From: Streptomyces sp. CC228A
Lineage (GTDB): Bacteria > Actinomycetota > Actinomycetes > Streptomycetales > Streptomycetaceae
Reading direction: 5' to 3'
Length of the DNA stretch: 64,000 nucleotides
NCBI RefSeq assembly: GCF_021390935.1
Contig: NZ_JAJPUI010000001.1
Coordinates: forward strand, 806,001-870,000
A model generated the notes under the pieces. That model ran no database searches. It saw only the letters and a list, made by a program, of their open reading frames with translations, and was not told where the DNA came from. Position numbers and translations under genes: made by a program. Below, in pieces: positions 37,790 to 52,560 of the stretch (positions are counted from its first letter, which is position 1; every line of letters begins with the position of its first letter).

Positions 37790-38900
37790 CGGTCGCGGTC
37801 GCCCCGCTCGCCCCGGCCGCCGCGGAAGCCGCCGCGGTCCCGGTCGCCGCGGAAACCGCCCCGCTCGTCGTCCCGACGGGGCCCGCGCGGCCGGTCGTCA
37901 CGCCCACGGAAGCCCCCGCCACGGCGGTCGTCCCTCCGGTCGTCACGACGGTCGTCCCGCCCGCGGAACCCACCGCGGTCGTCGCGCCGGTCGTCACGCC
38001 CACGGAACCCACCACGATCGTCGCGCCGGTCGTCACGGCGGTCGTCGCGGCGCGGTGCACGGTCGTCGCGGCGGTCGTCACGGCGGTCGTCGCGACGCGG
38101 TGCACGGTCGTCGCGGGGAAGGTGCCGCCCTGGTCGCGCCGATCGTCCCGTCCGCGGTACCCGCCGCGGTCGTCGCGCCGGTCGTCACGGCGGTCGTCAC
38201 GGCGGTCGTCACGCCCGCGGAAGCCGCCGCGCTCATCACGACGGTCGTCGCGCCCACGGAACCCACCACGATCGTCACGCCGGTCGTCACGCCGGTCGTC
38301 GCGCCCACGGAACCCACCGCGGTCGTCCCGCCGGTCGTCGCGGCGCGGTGCACGGTCGTCGCGGGGGAAGGTGCCGCCCTGGTCGCGCCGGTCGTCCCGT
38401 CCGCGGTACCCGCCGCGCTCAGCACGACGGTCGTCGCGCCCACGGAACCCACCACGATCGTCACGGCGGTCGTCGCGGCGCGGTGCACGGTCGTCACGCC
38501 GGTCGTCGCGAGACCACGTCGGCCGGTCGCCGGCACCCCGGAAACCGCCGCGGTCCCGGTCACGGGAGTCACGGTCGCGGACGTTCCTGTCCCGGTCGCG
38601 GTCGTCGGTCCGGCGGAACCCCGGACGGTCGTCACGGCGCTCGTCCCGACGGTCGTCACGGCGGTCATCGCCGCGGAAGCCGCCGCCTCGGCGGTCGTCG
38701 TCACGGCGGAAGCCGCCACCCTGGTAACCGCCACGGTCACGGTCGCGGACGTCGCGGTCACGGTCGTCCCGCCGGAAGGGCGGCCTTTCACCGCGCCGGT
38801 CATCACGGCGGTCGTCGCGCCGGTCGTCACGGCGGAAGCTGCCGCCTCGGCGGTCGTCGTCGCGGCGGAAGCCGCCCCGCTCGCGGTCACGGTCGCCGCG
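37790..38900. repeat. Low-complexity array encoding the Arg/Asp/Gly repeats
   Basis: About 1.1 kb made of CGGTCGTC/ACGGCGGTCGTC-type units, mostly in steps of 9-30 bp, with larger repeats of about 250 bp (compare 38090-38160 with 38335-38405). It lies entirely inside the Arg-repeat gene and keeps the codon period of three. Confidence 0.85.
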
Positions 38901-39063
38901 GTAGCCGCCCCGATCGCCTCCGTCCCTACGACGCGGCTCACGCTCCGGACGGTCGTCGGAGGAGTTGGTGGACATCGGTGTGGCTCCTGTCTGCGGGGTA
39001 CCGCATGTCATTCTCGCGCAGTCGACGTGCCACCGCGCTTCGAGCAAAGACAACAACAAAAAA

Positions 39064-39103
39064 GGACCCTTGGTCCCAGCATGCACGCTGGGACCAAGGG
39101 TCC
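39064..39103 (-). terminator. Intrinsic terminator of the rRNA operon
   Basis: 17-bp perfect stem (39064-39080 with 39087-39103), 6-base loop, then a T-rich run on the minus strand (complement of 39045-39063). It lies 10 bp after the 5S rRNA. Confidence 0.93.
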
Positions 39104-39113
39104 ATGAAAGATT

Positions 39114-39232
39114 GTTCGGCGGCGTCCTACTCTCCCACAGGGTCCCCCCTGCAGTACCATCGGCGCTGAAAGGCTTAGCTTCCGGGTTCGGAATGTAACC
39201 GGGCGTTTCCCTAACGCTATGACCACCGAAAC
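39114..39232 (-). rRNA. rrf: 5S ribosomal RNA
   Basis: About 119 bases reading GTTTCGGTGGTCATAGCG at the 5' end and ending GACGCCGCCGAAC; the ends pair to form helix I. Typical actinobacterial 5S with CCGAACCCGGAAGC in the middle. Last gene of the 16S-23S-5S operon. Confidence 0.97.
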
Positions 39233-39365
39233 CCTAAAGGCCATCCCGCGGAGCGGGTGCTGGCAAGGGCAGCGAACAAGCACACTATTCACTTGAACAA
39301 TGGTGATGTGGTGTGCCGGTGCGACTGTTCGCAACCCGGGAACCACACAGTGGACGCGAGCAACT

Positions 39366-44328
<4,963 letters not shown>

Positions 44329-44680
44329 TGCTTCCCGGTGATCCGGGTCAACACTCGCGTTGAGCGGAACCGGGAGAGGAATAGTCTCCCGGTTCACAGC
44401 GTCCTCGCTGTGTTTTTCAAAGGAACCTCGTCTCCAAGAGACGGGGTTATCAACATATCTGGCGTTGACTTTTGGCACGCTGTTGAGTTCTCAAGGAACG
44501 GACGCTTCCTTCGTACTCACCCTCTCGGGCTTTCCTCCGGGCGCTTCCCTTCGGTGTTTCCAACCTTACCAGATCCTTTTCCCGTTCCGTTTCCGGTTCG
44601 GATTTCGTTTCCGGTGGCCGTTGGAGGGCCTTTGCCTTTCGGCGCCCCGCCACTTTAGCGGATTTCCCTTGGGGCTCCTA
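44329..44680 (-). promoter_or_regulatory. rRNA operon leader and promoter region
   Basis: AT-richer than its surroundings. The minus strand shows GAAGGGAAGCGCCCGGAGGA and GGAAGCGTCCGTTCCTTGAG followed by AACTCAACAGCGTGCCAAA, sequence typical of Streptomyces rrn leaders with tandem promoters and processing/antitermination elements. A -10-like TGGTAAGGT lies near 44560. The 44681-44842 stretch beyond it has no supported gene. Confidence 0.7.
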
Positions 44681-44842
44681 ATCGAGGCCCGGTCCACGCC
44701 CGGCGTACGTTTCCGGCGCACCGGAAACGACCCCGTTCGAGGGGGAGATTGCTTGATGGTGGGGTTGGCCGCTCCGGGGTGCTGATACAGCGTCCCCCGG
44801 CTCTTGCGGCTCGGTCGAGCTTAGGCGGTCCGCCGTCCGGCG

Positions 44843-45484
44843 TCAAGCCTTCCTCTTGCGGGGCGTGTGGGCCCGGTACGGGCTGACCGTCGGGTCGCCG
44901 TCGATCCAGAAGCGCCAGGGGTGCACGGCGCCCGCACCTCCCACCCCGGTGCGGGGTCCGCTGCGCACGGAGGCGGGCGCGGCGGGGGTGCCGGCCAGGA
45001 CGGACAGGGGGGAGGCGGGGCCCGCGCAGGCGTCCGCGCCGTCCAGGCTGCGGTCGACGTCCAGGGCGGTGGCGAGACGCGCGGGGCCCTTGGCCAGCTC
45101 GCGGTCGTACTTCGCCGAGGTGCGGCGGTGCCGGGCCAGGTCGTGGCCGACCCGGATCTCCCCCGCGCGCAGCAGGACGCCGGCGGCGGTGCCCTCGGCG
45201 CCGCAGACCAGGTTCAGGCAGTGCCACATCCCGTACGTGAAGTACACGTACACGTGTCCCGGCGGGCCGAACATCACGGCGTTGCGTGCGGTACGGCCCC
45301 GGTAGGCGTGGGAGCCGGGGTCGGCTTCGCCGGCGTATGCCTCCACTTCCGTGAGGCGGAGCTCGATGGGGCCGTCGTCCGTCATCCGTACCAGGGTCCG
45401 GCCCAGCAGATCGGGGGCGACGTCCAGCACGGGGCGGTCGAAGAAGTCCCGGGGCAGCGGCGTACGGTCGGGGCTCTCGATCAT
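44843..45484 (-). CDS. 3-methyladenine DNA glycosylase (AAG/MPG family)
   Basis: 213 residues, normal length. Excises alkylated purines in base-excision repair. [20 protein letters not shown] at about 9-28 and [20 protein letters not shown] at about 43-62 contain the catalytic Glu (EVEAY) and substrate-binding residues; [20 protein letters not shown] at about 72-91 is the second hallmark. The C-terminal [12 protein letters not shown] and [12 protein letters not shown] blocks match the family. It lies upstream of the rRNA promoter region and is divergent from the Spo0M gene. Confidence 0.94.
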   Translation of the reverse strand: MIESPDRTPLPRDFFDRPVLDVAPDLLGRTLVRMTDDGPIELRLTEVEAYAGEADPGSHAYRGRTARNAVMFGPPGHVYVYFTYGMWHCLNLVCGAEGTAAGVLLRAGEIRVGHDLARHRRTSAKYDRELAKGPARLATALDVDRSLDGADACAGPASPLSVLAGTPAAPASVRSGPRTGVGGAGAVHPWRFWIDGDPTVSPYRAHTPRKRKA

Positions 45485-45609
45485 GTTGGACGAGCGTACT
45501 GGCGCCGGGCGCGGAAACGGCTACGGTCTGCGGAACCGGCTACGGTCTACCCTCCCCGCGTGCGTACCCGCACGCGGGGAAGAGCCGACACGTACTACTA
45601 GGAGTGGAC

Positions 45610-46392
45610 ATGGGCTTCAAGAAGCTGCTCGCGAGCCTGGGAGCGGGCGGTGGGAACGTCGAGACGGTCCTGACCGAGCCGAACGTGGTGCCCGGCGGCG
45701 TCGTTCAGGGCGAGGTGCGGATCGAGGGCGGTTCCGTCGACCAGGAGATCCAGCACCTGTCCATGGGGCTCCAGGCCCGCGTCGAGGTCGAGGGCGGGGA
45801 CCAGGAGGTGAAGCGGGACATCGAGTTCACCAAGGTGCAGCTCGGCGGCGCCTTCACGCTGCGGGCCGAGGCGGTGCACGTGCTGCCGTTCAGCCTGGAG
45901 ATCCCGTGGGAGACGCCGGTGACGAGCATCGCCGGGCAGCAGCTGCGCGGGATGGAGATCGGGGTGACGACGGAGCTGGCCATCGCGCGCGCCGTGGACT
46001 CCACCGACCTGGACCCGGTCCACGTGCACCCCCTGCCGGCGCAGCAGGCCATCCTCGACGCGTTCATCCAGCTGGGCTTCCGCTTCAAGAACGCCGACAT
46101 GGAGCAGGGGCACATCCGGGGGACGCGGCAGAAGCTCCCCTTCTACCAGGAGATCGAGTTCCTGGCGCCGGCGCAGTACCGCGGGCTGAACGAGGTCGAG
46201 GTGTCGTTCGTCGCCGACGAGCGGGAGATGGACGTCGTGCTGGAGATGGACAAGAAGGGCGGGATGTTCACCGAGGGCAGCGACTCGTTCCGGGCGTTCG
46301 TGGTGCAGCACGCGGGCTTCCAGAACACGGACTGGCCGGCGTACCTGCACCAGTGGCTCGCCGACGTCGGCGGCAAGCGCAACTGGTTCTAG
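45610..46392 (+). CDS. Spo0M-like sporulation-control protein
   Basis: 260 residues from an ATG at 45610 with AGGAG five bases upstream; the GTG at 45604 overlaps that ribosome-binding site and was rejected. It starts MGFKKLLASLGAGGGNVETV and contains VVPGGVVQGEVRIEGGSVDQ and LPFSLEIPWETPVTSIAGQQ, the arrestin-like fold of Spo0M. In Bacillus, Spo0M affects Spo0A-dependent sporulation; the role in Streptomyces is not settled. It probably acts at the inner membrane face or cytoskeleton. It is followed 42 bp later by the PEBP gene. Confidence 0.9.
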   Translation: MGFKKLLASLGAGGGNVETVLTEPNVVPGGVVQGEVRIEGGSVDQEIQHLSMGLQARVEVEGGDQEVKRDIEFTKVQLGGAFTLRAEAVHVLPFSLEIPWETPVTSIAGQQLRGMEIGVTTELAIARAVDSTDLDPVHVHPLPAQQAILDAFIQLGFRFKNADMEQGHIRGTRQKLPFYQEIEFLAPAQYRGLNEVEVSFVADEREMDVVLEMDKKGGMFTEGSDSFRAFVVQHAGFQNTDWPAYLHQWLADVGGKRNWF

Positions 46393-46434
46393 GCTCGGGG
46401 GCGTCGGGCTTCACAGCGAATCGGAGGTTGTTAC

Positions 46435-46974
46435 GTGGCCGAGGCGAAGAGGGCTCCGCTCCCTCATGACTTCCACCCGCCCGTGCCGTCGTTCACCGTG
46501 GTGAGCGACGATGTCGCGCCGGGTGCGACGCTGGCGGACGCGCAGGTGTACGCAGAGGGGAACACCTCGCCGCACCTGCGGTGGGAGGGGTTCCCGGCGG
46601 AGACGAAGAGTTTCGCCGTGACCTGCTTCGATCCGGACGCGCCGACCGGCAGCGGGTTCTGGCACTGGGTGCTGTTCGACATCCCGGCGTCGGTGACGGA
46701 GCTGCCCGCGGGCGCCGGCGGCGGGAAGTTCGAGGGGCTGCCCGAGGGCGCGGTGCACGTCCGCAACGACTACGGGTCGAAGGACTTCGGTGGTGCGGCG
46801 CCGCCGCCGGGGGACGGACCGCACCGGTACGTGTTCACGGTGTACGCCGTGGACCAGGAGAAGCTGGGGCCGGACGACGACGCGTCGCCGGCCGTGGTCG
46901 GCTTCAACCTGCGGTTCCACACGCTGGCGCGTGCGCAGCTGGTCGGTGAGTACGAGAACCCCGCGGCAAGCTGA
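46435..46974 (+). CDS. YbhB/YbcL-type PEBP (Raf kinase inhibitor-like) protein
   Basis: 179 residues, one PEBP domain. [20 protein letters not shown], the [20 protein letters not shown] block and [13 protein letters not shown] are family signatures around the ligand pocket. No signal peptide, so cytoplasmic. Bacterial members have no settled function. It follows the Spo0M gene and ends at an intrinsic terminator, so the two are probably co-transcribed. Confidence 0.92.
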   Translation: MAEAKRAPLPHDFHPPVPSFTVVSDDVAPGATLADAQVYAEGNTSPHLRWEGFPAETKSFAVTCFDPDAPTGSGFWHWVLFDIPASVTELPAGAGGGKFEGLPEGAVHVRNDYGSKDFGGAAPPPGDGPHRYVFTVYAVDQEKLGPDDDASPAVVGFNLRFHTLARAQLVGEYENPAAS

Positions 46975-46992
46975 GAGTTCGCCTGCTGTTCG

Positions 46993-47035
46993 CCCGCCCC
47001 TGGTCTGGCAGAGAGCGGGGGCGGGCACCTTTTTA
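46993..47035 (+). terminator. Intrinsic terminator after the PEBP gene
   Basis: 9-bp GC stem (46993-47001 with 47019-47027), 17-base loop, then TTTTT at 47031-47035. Confidence 0.82.
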
Positions 47036-47118
47036 TTGCGTTGTCCTGCCCCATGCGCAAGGCCAGAGTTGAGCCAGAGCCCGCCAGGGGGTGGGCGGCA
47101 CTCTGGAGGTGGGCACCC

Positions 47119-47628
47119 ATGCGGGACACGCTGGTACTGAACGCGAGCTTCGAGCCGTTGTCGACGGTGTCGCTGAGCCGTGCGGTGGTGCTCGTCCTCC
47201 AGGACAAGGCCGTCGTGGAGCAGGCGCACCCGGAGCTGCGGGTGCGTGCCGCGGCGGTGGAGCTTCCGGTGCCCCGGGTGATCAGGTTGTGCCGGTACGT
47301 GCGGGTGCCGTTCCGAAGACAGGCCCCGTGGTCGCGGAGGGGTGTGCTGGTGCGGGACCAGCACCGGTGCGCGTACTGCGGTGGGCGGGCGACGACGGTG
47401 GACCACGTGGTGCCCCGGTCGCAGGGCGGTGCGGACAGTTGGCTGAACACGGTGGCGTCGTGCGCGCAGGACAACCACCGCAAGGCGGACCGTACTCCTG
47501 AGGAGGCGGGAATGCCGTTGCTGCGGCAGCCGTTCGTGCCCACGCCGGCGGACGCGATGCTGCTGGCGCTGCGGGCCGCCGACCGGGACGGGCTGCCGGA
47601 GTGGCTCGGCCGGGTGCAGGCGGCCTGA
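47119..47628 (+). CDS. HNH endonuclease family protein
   Basis: 169 residues from an ATG at 47119 with GGAGGT eight bases upstream. The N-terminus DTLVLNASFEPLSTVSLSRA is the usual start of this actinobacterial HNH subgroup. The HNH core is CAYCGG, then TTVDHVVPRSQGGADSWLNT and DNHRKADRTPEEAGM. The catalytic His and Asn are present. The second zinc-binding pair usually reads CxxC; here it is SCAQDN, so one Cys is missing. The role is unknown; it may be a housekeeping nuclease or have lost zinc binding. Confidence 0.88.
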   Translation: MRDTLVLNASFEPLSTVSLSRAVVLVLQDKAVVEQAHPELRVRAAAVELPVPRVIRLCRYVRVPFRRQAPWSRRGVLVRDQHRCAYCGGRATTVDHVVPRSQGGADSWLNTVASCAQDNHRKADRTPEEAGMPLLRQPFVPTPADAMLLALRAADRDGLPEWLGRVQAA

Positions 47629-47639
47629 GAGTGCCCTGG

Positions 47640-47666
47640 CCCGCCCCGACGCGGTGTCGGGGCGGG
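47640..47666. terminator. Bidirectional hairpin between HNH and TSUP genes
   Basis: 11-bp perfect GC stem (47640-47650 with 47656-47666) and a 5-base loop between convergent genes. Confidence 0.78.
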
Positions 47667-47673
47667 TGCGCTG

Positions 47674-48444
47674 TCAGCGGGTGGTCAGTTGGACGATGGC
47701 GGCGCTGCCGACGGCGACGATGACCACGCGCAGGACGGTCGGGGGCAGGCGGCGGCCGATGCGGGCGCCGAGCTGGCCGCCGATGGTGGAGCCGGCGGCG
47801 ATGAGGGCGACGGCCGTCCAGTCGAACTCGGCGGCGAAGACGAAGAACAGGGCGGCGACGCTGTTGACGACGGCGGCCAGGACGTTCTTGACGGCGTTGA
47901 GGCGCTGGAGGCTGTCGTCGAGCAGGATGCCCATGAGGGAGAGGTAGACGATCCCCTGGGCCGCGGTGAAGTAGCCGCCGTAGACGCTGGCGAGGAGCAG
48001 GCCGGCGAAGAGCATCGGGCCGCCGTGGGCGGGCAGTTCGGTCCTGCCCGTGCGGTCGCGGCGGGCCTGTACGGCCCGGGTGATGCGCGGTTGGAGGACG
48101 ACGAGGACGAGGGCGAGCGTGACCAGGACGGGCACGATCGTCTCGAAGGCGGTGGCCGGCAGCTGGGTGAGCAGGAAGGCTCCGGCGAGCCCGCCGATGG
48201 CCGCGGCGATGCTGAGGCGCAGGATGCGGCTGCGCTGGCCGGTGAGTTCGGCGCGGTAGCCGATGGCGCCGCTGATGGAGCCGGGGATCAGGCCGAGGGC
48301 GTTGGACACGGTGGCGGTGACCGGGGGGACGCCGGTGGCGAGCAGGACGGGGAAGGTGATGAGGGTGCCTGATCCGACGATGGTGTTGATGGTGCCGGCG
48401 CCGATGCCCGCGGCGAAGACGGCGAGCATCTCCCAGGTGGTCAT
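47674..48444 (-). CDS. TSUP family membrane protein (TauE/SafE-type sulfite or organic anion exporter)
   Basis: 256 residues, about eight membrane helices. The ATG at 48444 starts TTWEMLAVFAAGIGAGTINT followed by IVGSGTLITFPVLLATGVPP, the characteristic first TSUP repeat; the second repeat contains YGGYFTAAQGI and GGQLGARIGRRLPP. The family exports sulfite, sulfoacetate or other anions; the substrate is not predictable here. It is separate from its neighbours on both sides. Confidence 0.9.
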   Translation of the reverse strand: MTTWEMLAVFAAGIGAGTINTIVGSGTLITFPVLLATGVPPVTATVSNALGLIPGSISGAIGYRAELTGQRSRILRLSIAAAIGGLAGAFLLTQLPATAFETIVPVLVTLALVLVVLQPRITRAVQARRDRTGRTELPAHGGPMLFAGLLLASVYGGYFTAAQGIVYLSLMGILLDDSLQRLNAVKNVLAAVVNSVAALFFVFAAEFDWTAVALIAAGSTIGGQLGARIGRRLPPTVLRVVIVAVGSAAIVQLTTR

Positions 48445-48541
48445 GTGTACGCCCCCGTGCGTGGTCGGTGGTGGGTGCACCGATCATGCACGAGGGCGGG
48501 GCGGCCGGTCGACGGGGGGCCGGGGGTGGGACGCGGGCCGG

Positions 48542-49471
48542 TCAGTCGACGCTGGGTTCCTCGCGGCGCTGCTCCTTGATGTGGAAGCCGGAGGTGCCGT
48601 TGCCCATGTTGCCGAAGGCGCCGGAGAGGCCCTTGAGGGCGTCGCCGATCTCGCTGGGCACGATCCAGAGCTTGTTGGCGTCGCCTTCGGCGATCTTCGG
48701 AAGCATCTGGAGGTACTGGTAGGACAGCAGCTTCTGGTCGGGGTCGCCCGCGTGGATGGCTTCGAAGACGGTGCGCACGGCCTGGGCCTCGCCCTCGGCG
48801 CGGAGAGCGGCGGCGCGGGCCTCGCCCTCGGCGCGGAGGATGGCGGACTGCTTCTCGCCCTCCGCGGTGAGGATGGCGGACTGCCGGATGCCCTCGGCGG
48901 TGAGGATGGCCGCGCGCTTGTCGCGGTCGGCGCGCATCTGCTTCTCCATCGAGTCCTGGATGGAGGTGGGCGGTTCGATGGCCTTGAGTTCGACGCGGTT
49001 GACGCGGATGCCCCACTTGCCGGTGGCCTCGTCGAGGACGCCGCGGAGGGCGGCGTTGATCTCCTCGCGGGAGGTCAGGGTGCGCTCCAGGTCCATGCCG
49101 CCGATGATGTTGCGGAGTGTGGTGACGGTGAGCTGCTCGATCGCCTGGATGTAGCTGGCGACCTCGTAGGTGGCGGCGCGGGCGTCGGTGACCTGGTAGT
49201 AGATGACGGTGTCGATGTTGACGACCAGGTTGTCCTGGGTGATCACCGGCTGGGGCGGGAAGGGGACGACCTGTTCCCGCAGGTCGATCCGGTTGCGGAT
49301 CGTGTCGATGAACGGGACGACGATGTTGAGGCCCGCGTTGAGCGTGCGGGTGTAGCGGCCGAACCGCTCGACGATGGCGGCGCTGGCCTGTGGGATGACC
49401 TGGATCGTCTTGATCAGGGCGATGAAGACAAGCACCACCAGGATGACCAGGACGATGATGACGGATGGCAT
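48542..49471 (-). CDS. SPFH/Band-7 (stomatin-like) protein
   Basis: 309 residues. One N-terminal membrane anchor (PSVIIVLVILVVLVFIALI) then the SPFH domain (IQVIPQASAAIVERFGRYTR, VVNIDTVIYYQVTDA) and a coiled-coil rich in AEGE repeats (TAEGIRQSAILTAEGEKQSA). It forms oligomeric membrane microdomain scaffolds. The upstream NfeD gene on the same strand (100 bp away) is its usual partner, and together they resemble slipin/NfeD operons. Confidence 0.93.
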   Translation of the reverse strand: MPSVIIVLVILVVLVFIALIKTIQVIPQASAAIVERFGRYTRTLNAGLNIVVPFIDTIRNRIDLREQVVPFPPQPVITQDNLVVNIDTVIYYQVTDARAATYEVASYIQAIEQLTVTTLRNIIGGMDLERTLTSREEINAALRGVLDEATGKWGIRVNRVELKAIEPPTSIQDSMEKQMRADRDKRAAILTAEGIRQSAILTAEGEKQSAILRAEGEARAAALRAEGEAQAVRTVFEAIHAGDPDQKLLSYQYLQMLPKIAEGDANKLWIVPSEIGDALKGLSGAFGNMGNGTSGFHIKEQRREEPSVD

Positions 49472-49571
49472 CGTGTTCCCCGTGCCCTTCGCTGCCGGTT
49501 GGTTTCGATGATCGATTTTTCCAGACGGCGGGCCGCCGTGCGCGGTGGTTCGGTCGTTTGACCGCTGTGCG

Positions 49572-50000
49572 TCACATGACGACGGCCGTGGCCCCGTCGA
49601 TCTCGACCACGTCGACCTGTTCGCCGGGTTCGAAGACCTGGTCGGCGGCGAAGGAGCGGGCGGACCAGACCTCGCCGGCCAGTTTGATGCGCCCGCCGTC
49701 GCCGTGGACCCTTTCCAGCACGGTGGCCTGACGGCCCTTCAGGGCGTCGACGCCGCTGGCGTGCTCCGGTCGGCCCGCGCGGTGCCGTGCGGCGATGGGC
49801 CGTACGACGGCGAGCAGGGCGACGGAGACGACGACGAAGACGATGATCTGGGCCGGTACGCCGAAGCCGAGTCCTGCGGTGACGGCTCCTGCGACGGCTC
49901 CGATGGAGAACATGGCGAATTCCGGCATCGCGGTGAGGACGAGGGGAATGCCCAGTCCGACCGCGGCGATCAGCCACCACACCCATGCGTCGATGTCCAC
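49572..50000 (-). CDS. NfeD-like protein
   Basis: 142 residues from a GTG at 50000. An N-terminal pair or trio of membrane helices (VWWLIAAVGLGIPLVLTAM, then IIVFVVVSVALLAVVRPIA) and a C-terminal OB-fold ([37 protein letters not shown]). This short NfeD form lacks the ClpP-like protease part. It belongs with the SPFH protein that follows. Confidence 0.92.
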   Translation of the reverse strand: MDIDAWVWWLIAAVGLGIPLVLTAMPEFAMFSIGAVAGAVTAGLGFGVPAQIIVFVVVSVALLAVVRPIAARHRAGRPEHASGVDALKGRQATVLERVHGDGGRIKLAGEVWSARSFAADQVFEPGEQVDVVEIDGATAVVM

Positions 50001-50122
50001 GTCGTCATGGTAAGTGCGGTGGCGCGGCGGGGACCAGGGTGCGAAGGGCCCGGTGGTTCCGGGCCCTTCGGTGCGCGGGGGCGGCGTCTGCCTGCGGCGG
50101 CGAAGCGGCGGCGGAAGCGGCG

Positions 50123-50914
<792 letters not shown>

Positions 50915-51078
50915 GAGCGCGTTGTCTCCCCTTGCGGTCGAGTCTTCGTCGTCGTTGCCCGTGCCCGGTCGCTGCGGCGTCGCGCAGCGCTGTGCGGTGG
51001 GTGCGGGTTCCCAGGGAAAACCTACGCCACCCATGACCGGGGCCGTACGCGGAGGTGCCTGGTACCTAGGGTGGGGGC

Positions 51079-51867
51079 ATGCTTTCGGAACCACGATCAG
51101 GACGGTTGGCCGCATGGGGGAACGCCCTGCTGGCCGGGTTGGTGTCGCCCGACGAGGCGGTGGTCGCGGTCGTCGGGGACGACGCGGTGCACCGGGTGGA
51201 GGGCGTGCCGGGGGAGGCGGGGCCGGTCGGGCTCACGCTGGCGCTGGGGCGGCTGCGGTCGCTGGGGGTCGCGGGGTGGCGGGTGGCGCTGCCGGCGCCG
51301 GGGCACCCGCTGGGGTTGAGCGGGCCTCCGGAGTTCAACGCGCGGGCGCTGGAGGCTCAGGAGGCGGTCGTCGGGTACGGGGCGGGGTTCGGCCTCGTAC
51401 CGGAGGTGACCGAGGCGGGGCCGGCCGGGGACCTGCACGTGGAGGTGGTGTGGCACTGCCTGCCGGTGCGGGAGGCGCCGCCGGCGGACGTGCCGTCGCT
51501 CGGTGAGGCGGAGCGGGAGCTGGCGGAGGCGCTGCGGGAGGCGACGGTGGTGCTGACGCGGCTGAACGTGGCGGGGTCGGGGCCGGTGGCGGAGGCCGCG
51601 CTGGACGCCTACCGGGCGCGGGCGCACGCGGGGCGGGAGCTGCTGGCGCCGGGGTATCCGGGGCGCGCGGTGCGGGTGCTGGAGCTGGCGCAGCGGGTGG
51701 GGCTGCTGATGCGGTTGGCGTTCGAGGGCGGCCACGGGGGCGCGGTGAGCGCGTCGGAGATGGCGGCGCGGGCGGCGGCCCTGCACCCGGTGGAGCGGGT
51801 GGCGCGGCGGGCGCAGGTGGCTGCGTTCAACGCGTACGTGGAGGAGCTGGAGCGCGGGCGCTCCTGA
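51079..51867 (+). CDS. Conserved actinobacterial hypothetical protein
   Basis: 262 residues, no domain I can name. It reads MLSEPRSGRLAAWGNALLAG, then LTLALGRLRSLGVAGWRVAL and GHPLGLSGPPEFNARALEAQ, and a helical C-terminal half (PVAEAALDAYRARAHAGREL, RVLELAQRVGLLMRLAFEGG). It is strongly coding by third-base GC and divergent from the ABC ATPase gene. No function is proposed. It is followed by a 264-bp GC-rich spacer with no gene, ending in the chpE terminator. Confidence 0.82.
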   Translation: MLSEPRSGRLAAWGNALLAGLVSPDEAVVAVVGDDAVHRVEGVPGEAGPVGLTLALGRLRSLGVAGWRVALPAPGHPLGLSGPPEFNARALEAQEAVVGYGAGFGLVPEVTEAGPAGDLHVEVVWHCLPVREAPPADVPSLGEAERELAEALREATVVLTRLNVAGSGPVAEAALDAYRARAHAGRELLAPGYPGRAVRVLELAQRVGLLMRLAFEGGHGGAVSASEMAARAAALHPVERVARRAQVAAFNAYVEELERGRS

Positions 51868-52083
51868 GCGCCGGGGCGGCGGGGTCAGGGGGCGGGTGTT
51901 CGGCGGCCGGGCTCGGCCGGGCGGCGTGCGGTACGCGGGCGGACCGGGCGCCGGTCGGCGGCGGGTGGGGGCGGCGTGCGGACTTCGGGGAGGGGCGGGT
52001 GGGGGCGGAGGGGGCAGCCGGGCTGTGCCGTGGCGCTCCGGCGCCGCGAGGCGGCCGAGCTGATCGCCGAGGCGGACAGGGGT

Positions 52084-52112
52084 GCGCCCCCCAGGTGGGG
52101 CCTGGGGGGCGC
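52084..52112 (-). terminator. Hairpin after chpE
   Basis: Perfect 12-bp stem (52084-52095 with 52101-52112) and a 5-base loop, 20 bp past the chaplin stop. Confidence 0.82.
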
Positions 52113-52131
52113 GGGGTCCTGCGGGGAGCCG

Positions 52132-52377
52132 TCAGTGGTTGACGGAGGCGTTCCCGTAGGCCGGGTTCAGGGCGCCGATGACGGTCGCGGTGTTGCCGCT
52201 GACGTTCACCGGGACGTTCACGGGGGCCTGGATCAGGTTGCCGGAGCCCACGCCCGGGGAGGTGACGGCCGCACCGTCGGCGTGCGCACCACCGGTGGCG
52301 GAAGCGGCACCTGCGGCGGCGGCCACCAGCCCACCGGCGACCATGGTGACAGCAGCGGCCTTCTTCAGGTTCTTCAC
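52132..52377 (-). CDS. chpE: Short chaplin lacking cysteines (ChpE-type)
   Basis: 81 residues from a GTG at 52377 with AGGAGG nine bases upstream. Residues 1-27 are a Sec signal (KNLKKAAAVTMVAGG...ASA), and the mature part carries one chaplin domain (SPGVGSGNLIQAPVNVPVNV, SGNTATVIGALNPAYGNASV). Chaplins are secreted, form amyloid-like surface films on aerial hyphae and lower water surface tension. The two Cys typical of other short chaplins are replaced by Ser, the ChpE feature. It is a single-gene unit with its own terminator. Confidence 0.92.
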   Translation of the reverse strand: MKNLKKAAAVTMVAGGLVAAAAGAASATGGAHADGAAVTSPGVGSGNLIQAPVNVPVNVSGNTATVIGALNPAYGNASVNH

Positions 52378-52560
52378 TGGAAAATTCCTCCTAGCCATCA
52401 CTGCGGCAATCGCCGCAGCGTCGCCATGGAGAACGGCCGCCCTCCCCCGAGGTTGCGCCGTCCGGGTGACATCCACCCGACGGTATGAATCTTCGATGGC
52501 ACGACAACCCTCTCGTCCTACCGTCGTGTGGTGCCGGTGCGCCTCCCCGGTGTCCGTGTT

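Larger units (their letters stand above)
36802..38975 (-). pseudogene. Arg/Asp-rich repeat protein with C-terminal TPR domain, one frameshift
   Basis: The ATG at 38975 (AGGAG eight bases upstream) starts MSTNSSDDRPEREPRRRDGG. About 380 residues of imperfect repeats of the type DDRRDDRGGFRGRDDRRDER follow, an RGG-like, charge-alternating disordered region. Then a frame change at about 38115-38118 leads to the C-terminal part: MSLPKTLAEDVAKNLVMVAR and TPR-like helices (YAEALAEFRAARR, QLDAAIVTLQSPEL, GREDEAREWFAKAL), ending in an acidic tail with DGA repeats. The same repeat at 38363-38367 has five Gs where the break has four, so a dropped G explains it. RNA binding is plausible from the RGG-like part. 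Confidence 0.8.

Noticed and set aside
37790..38900. Regular repeats that could be read as a CRISPR array
   Set aside because: Units vary, lack unique spacers, and keep a codon reading frame inside a protein gene.
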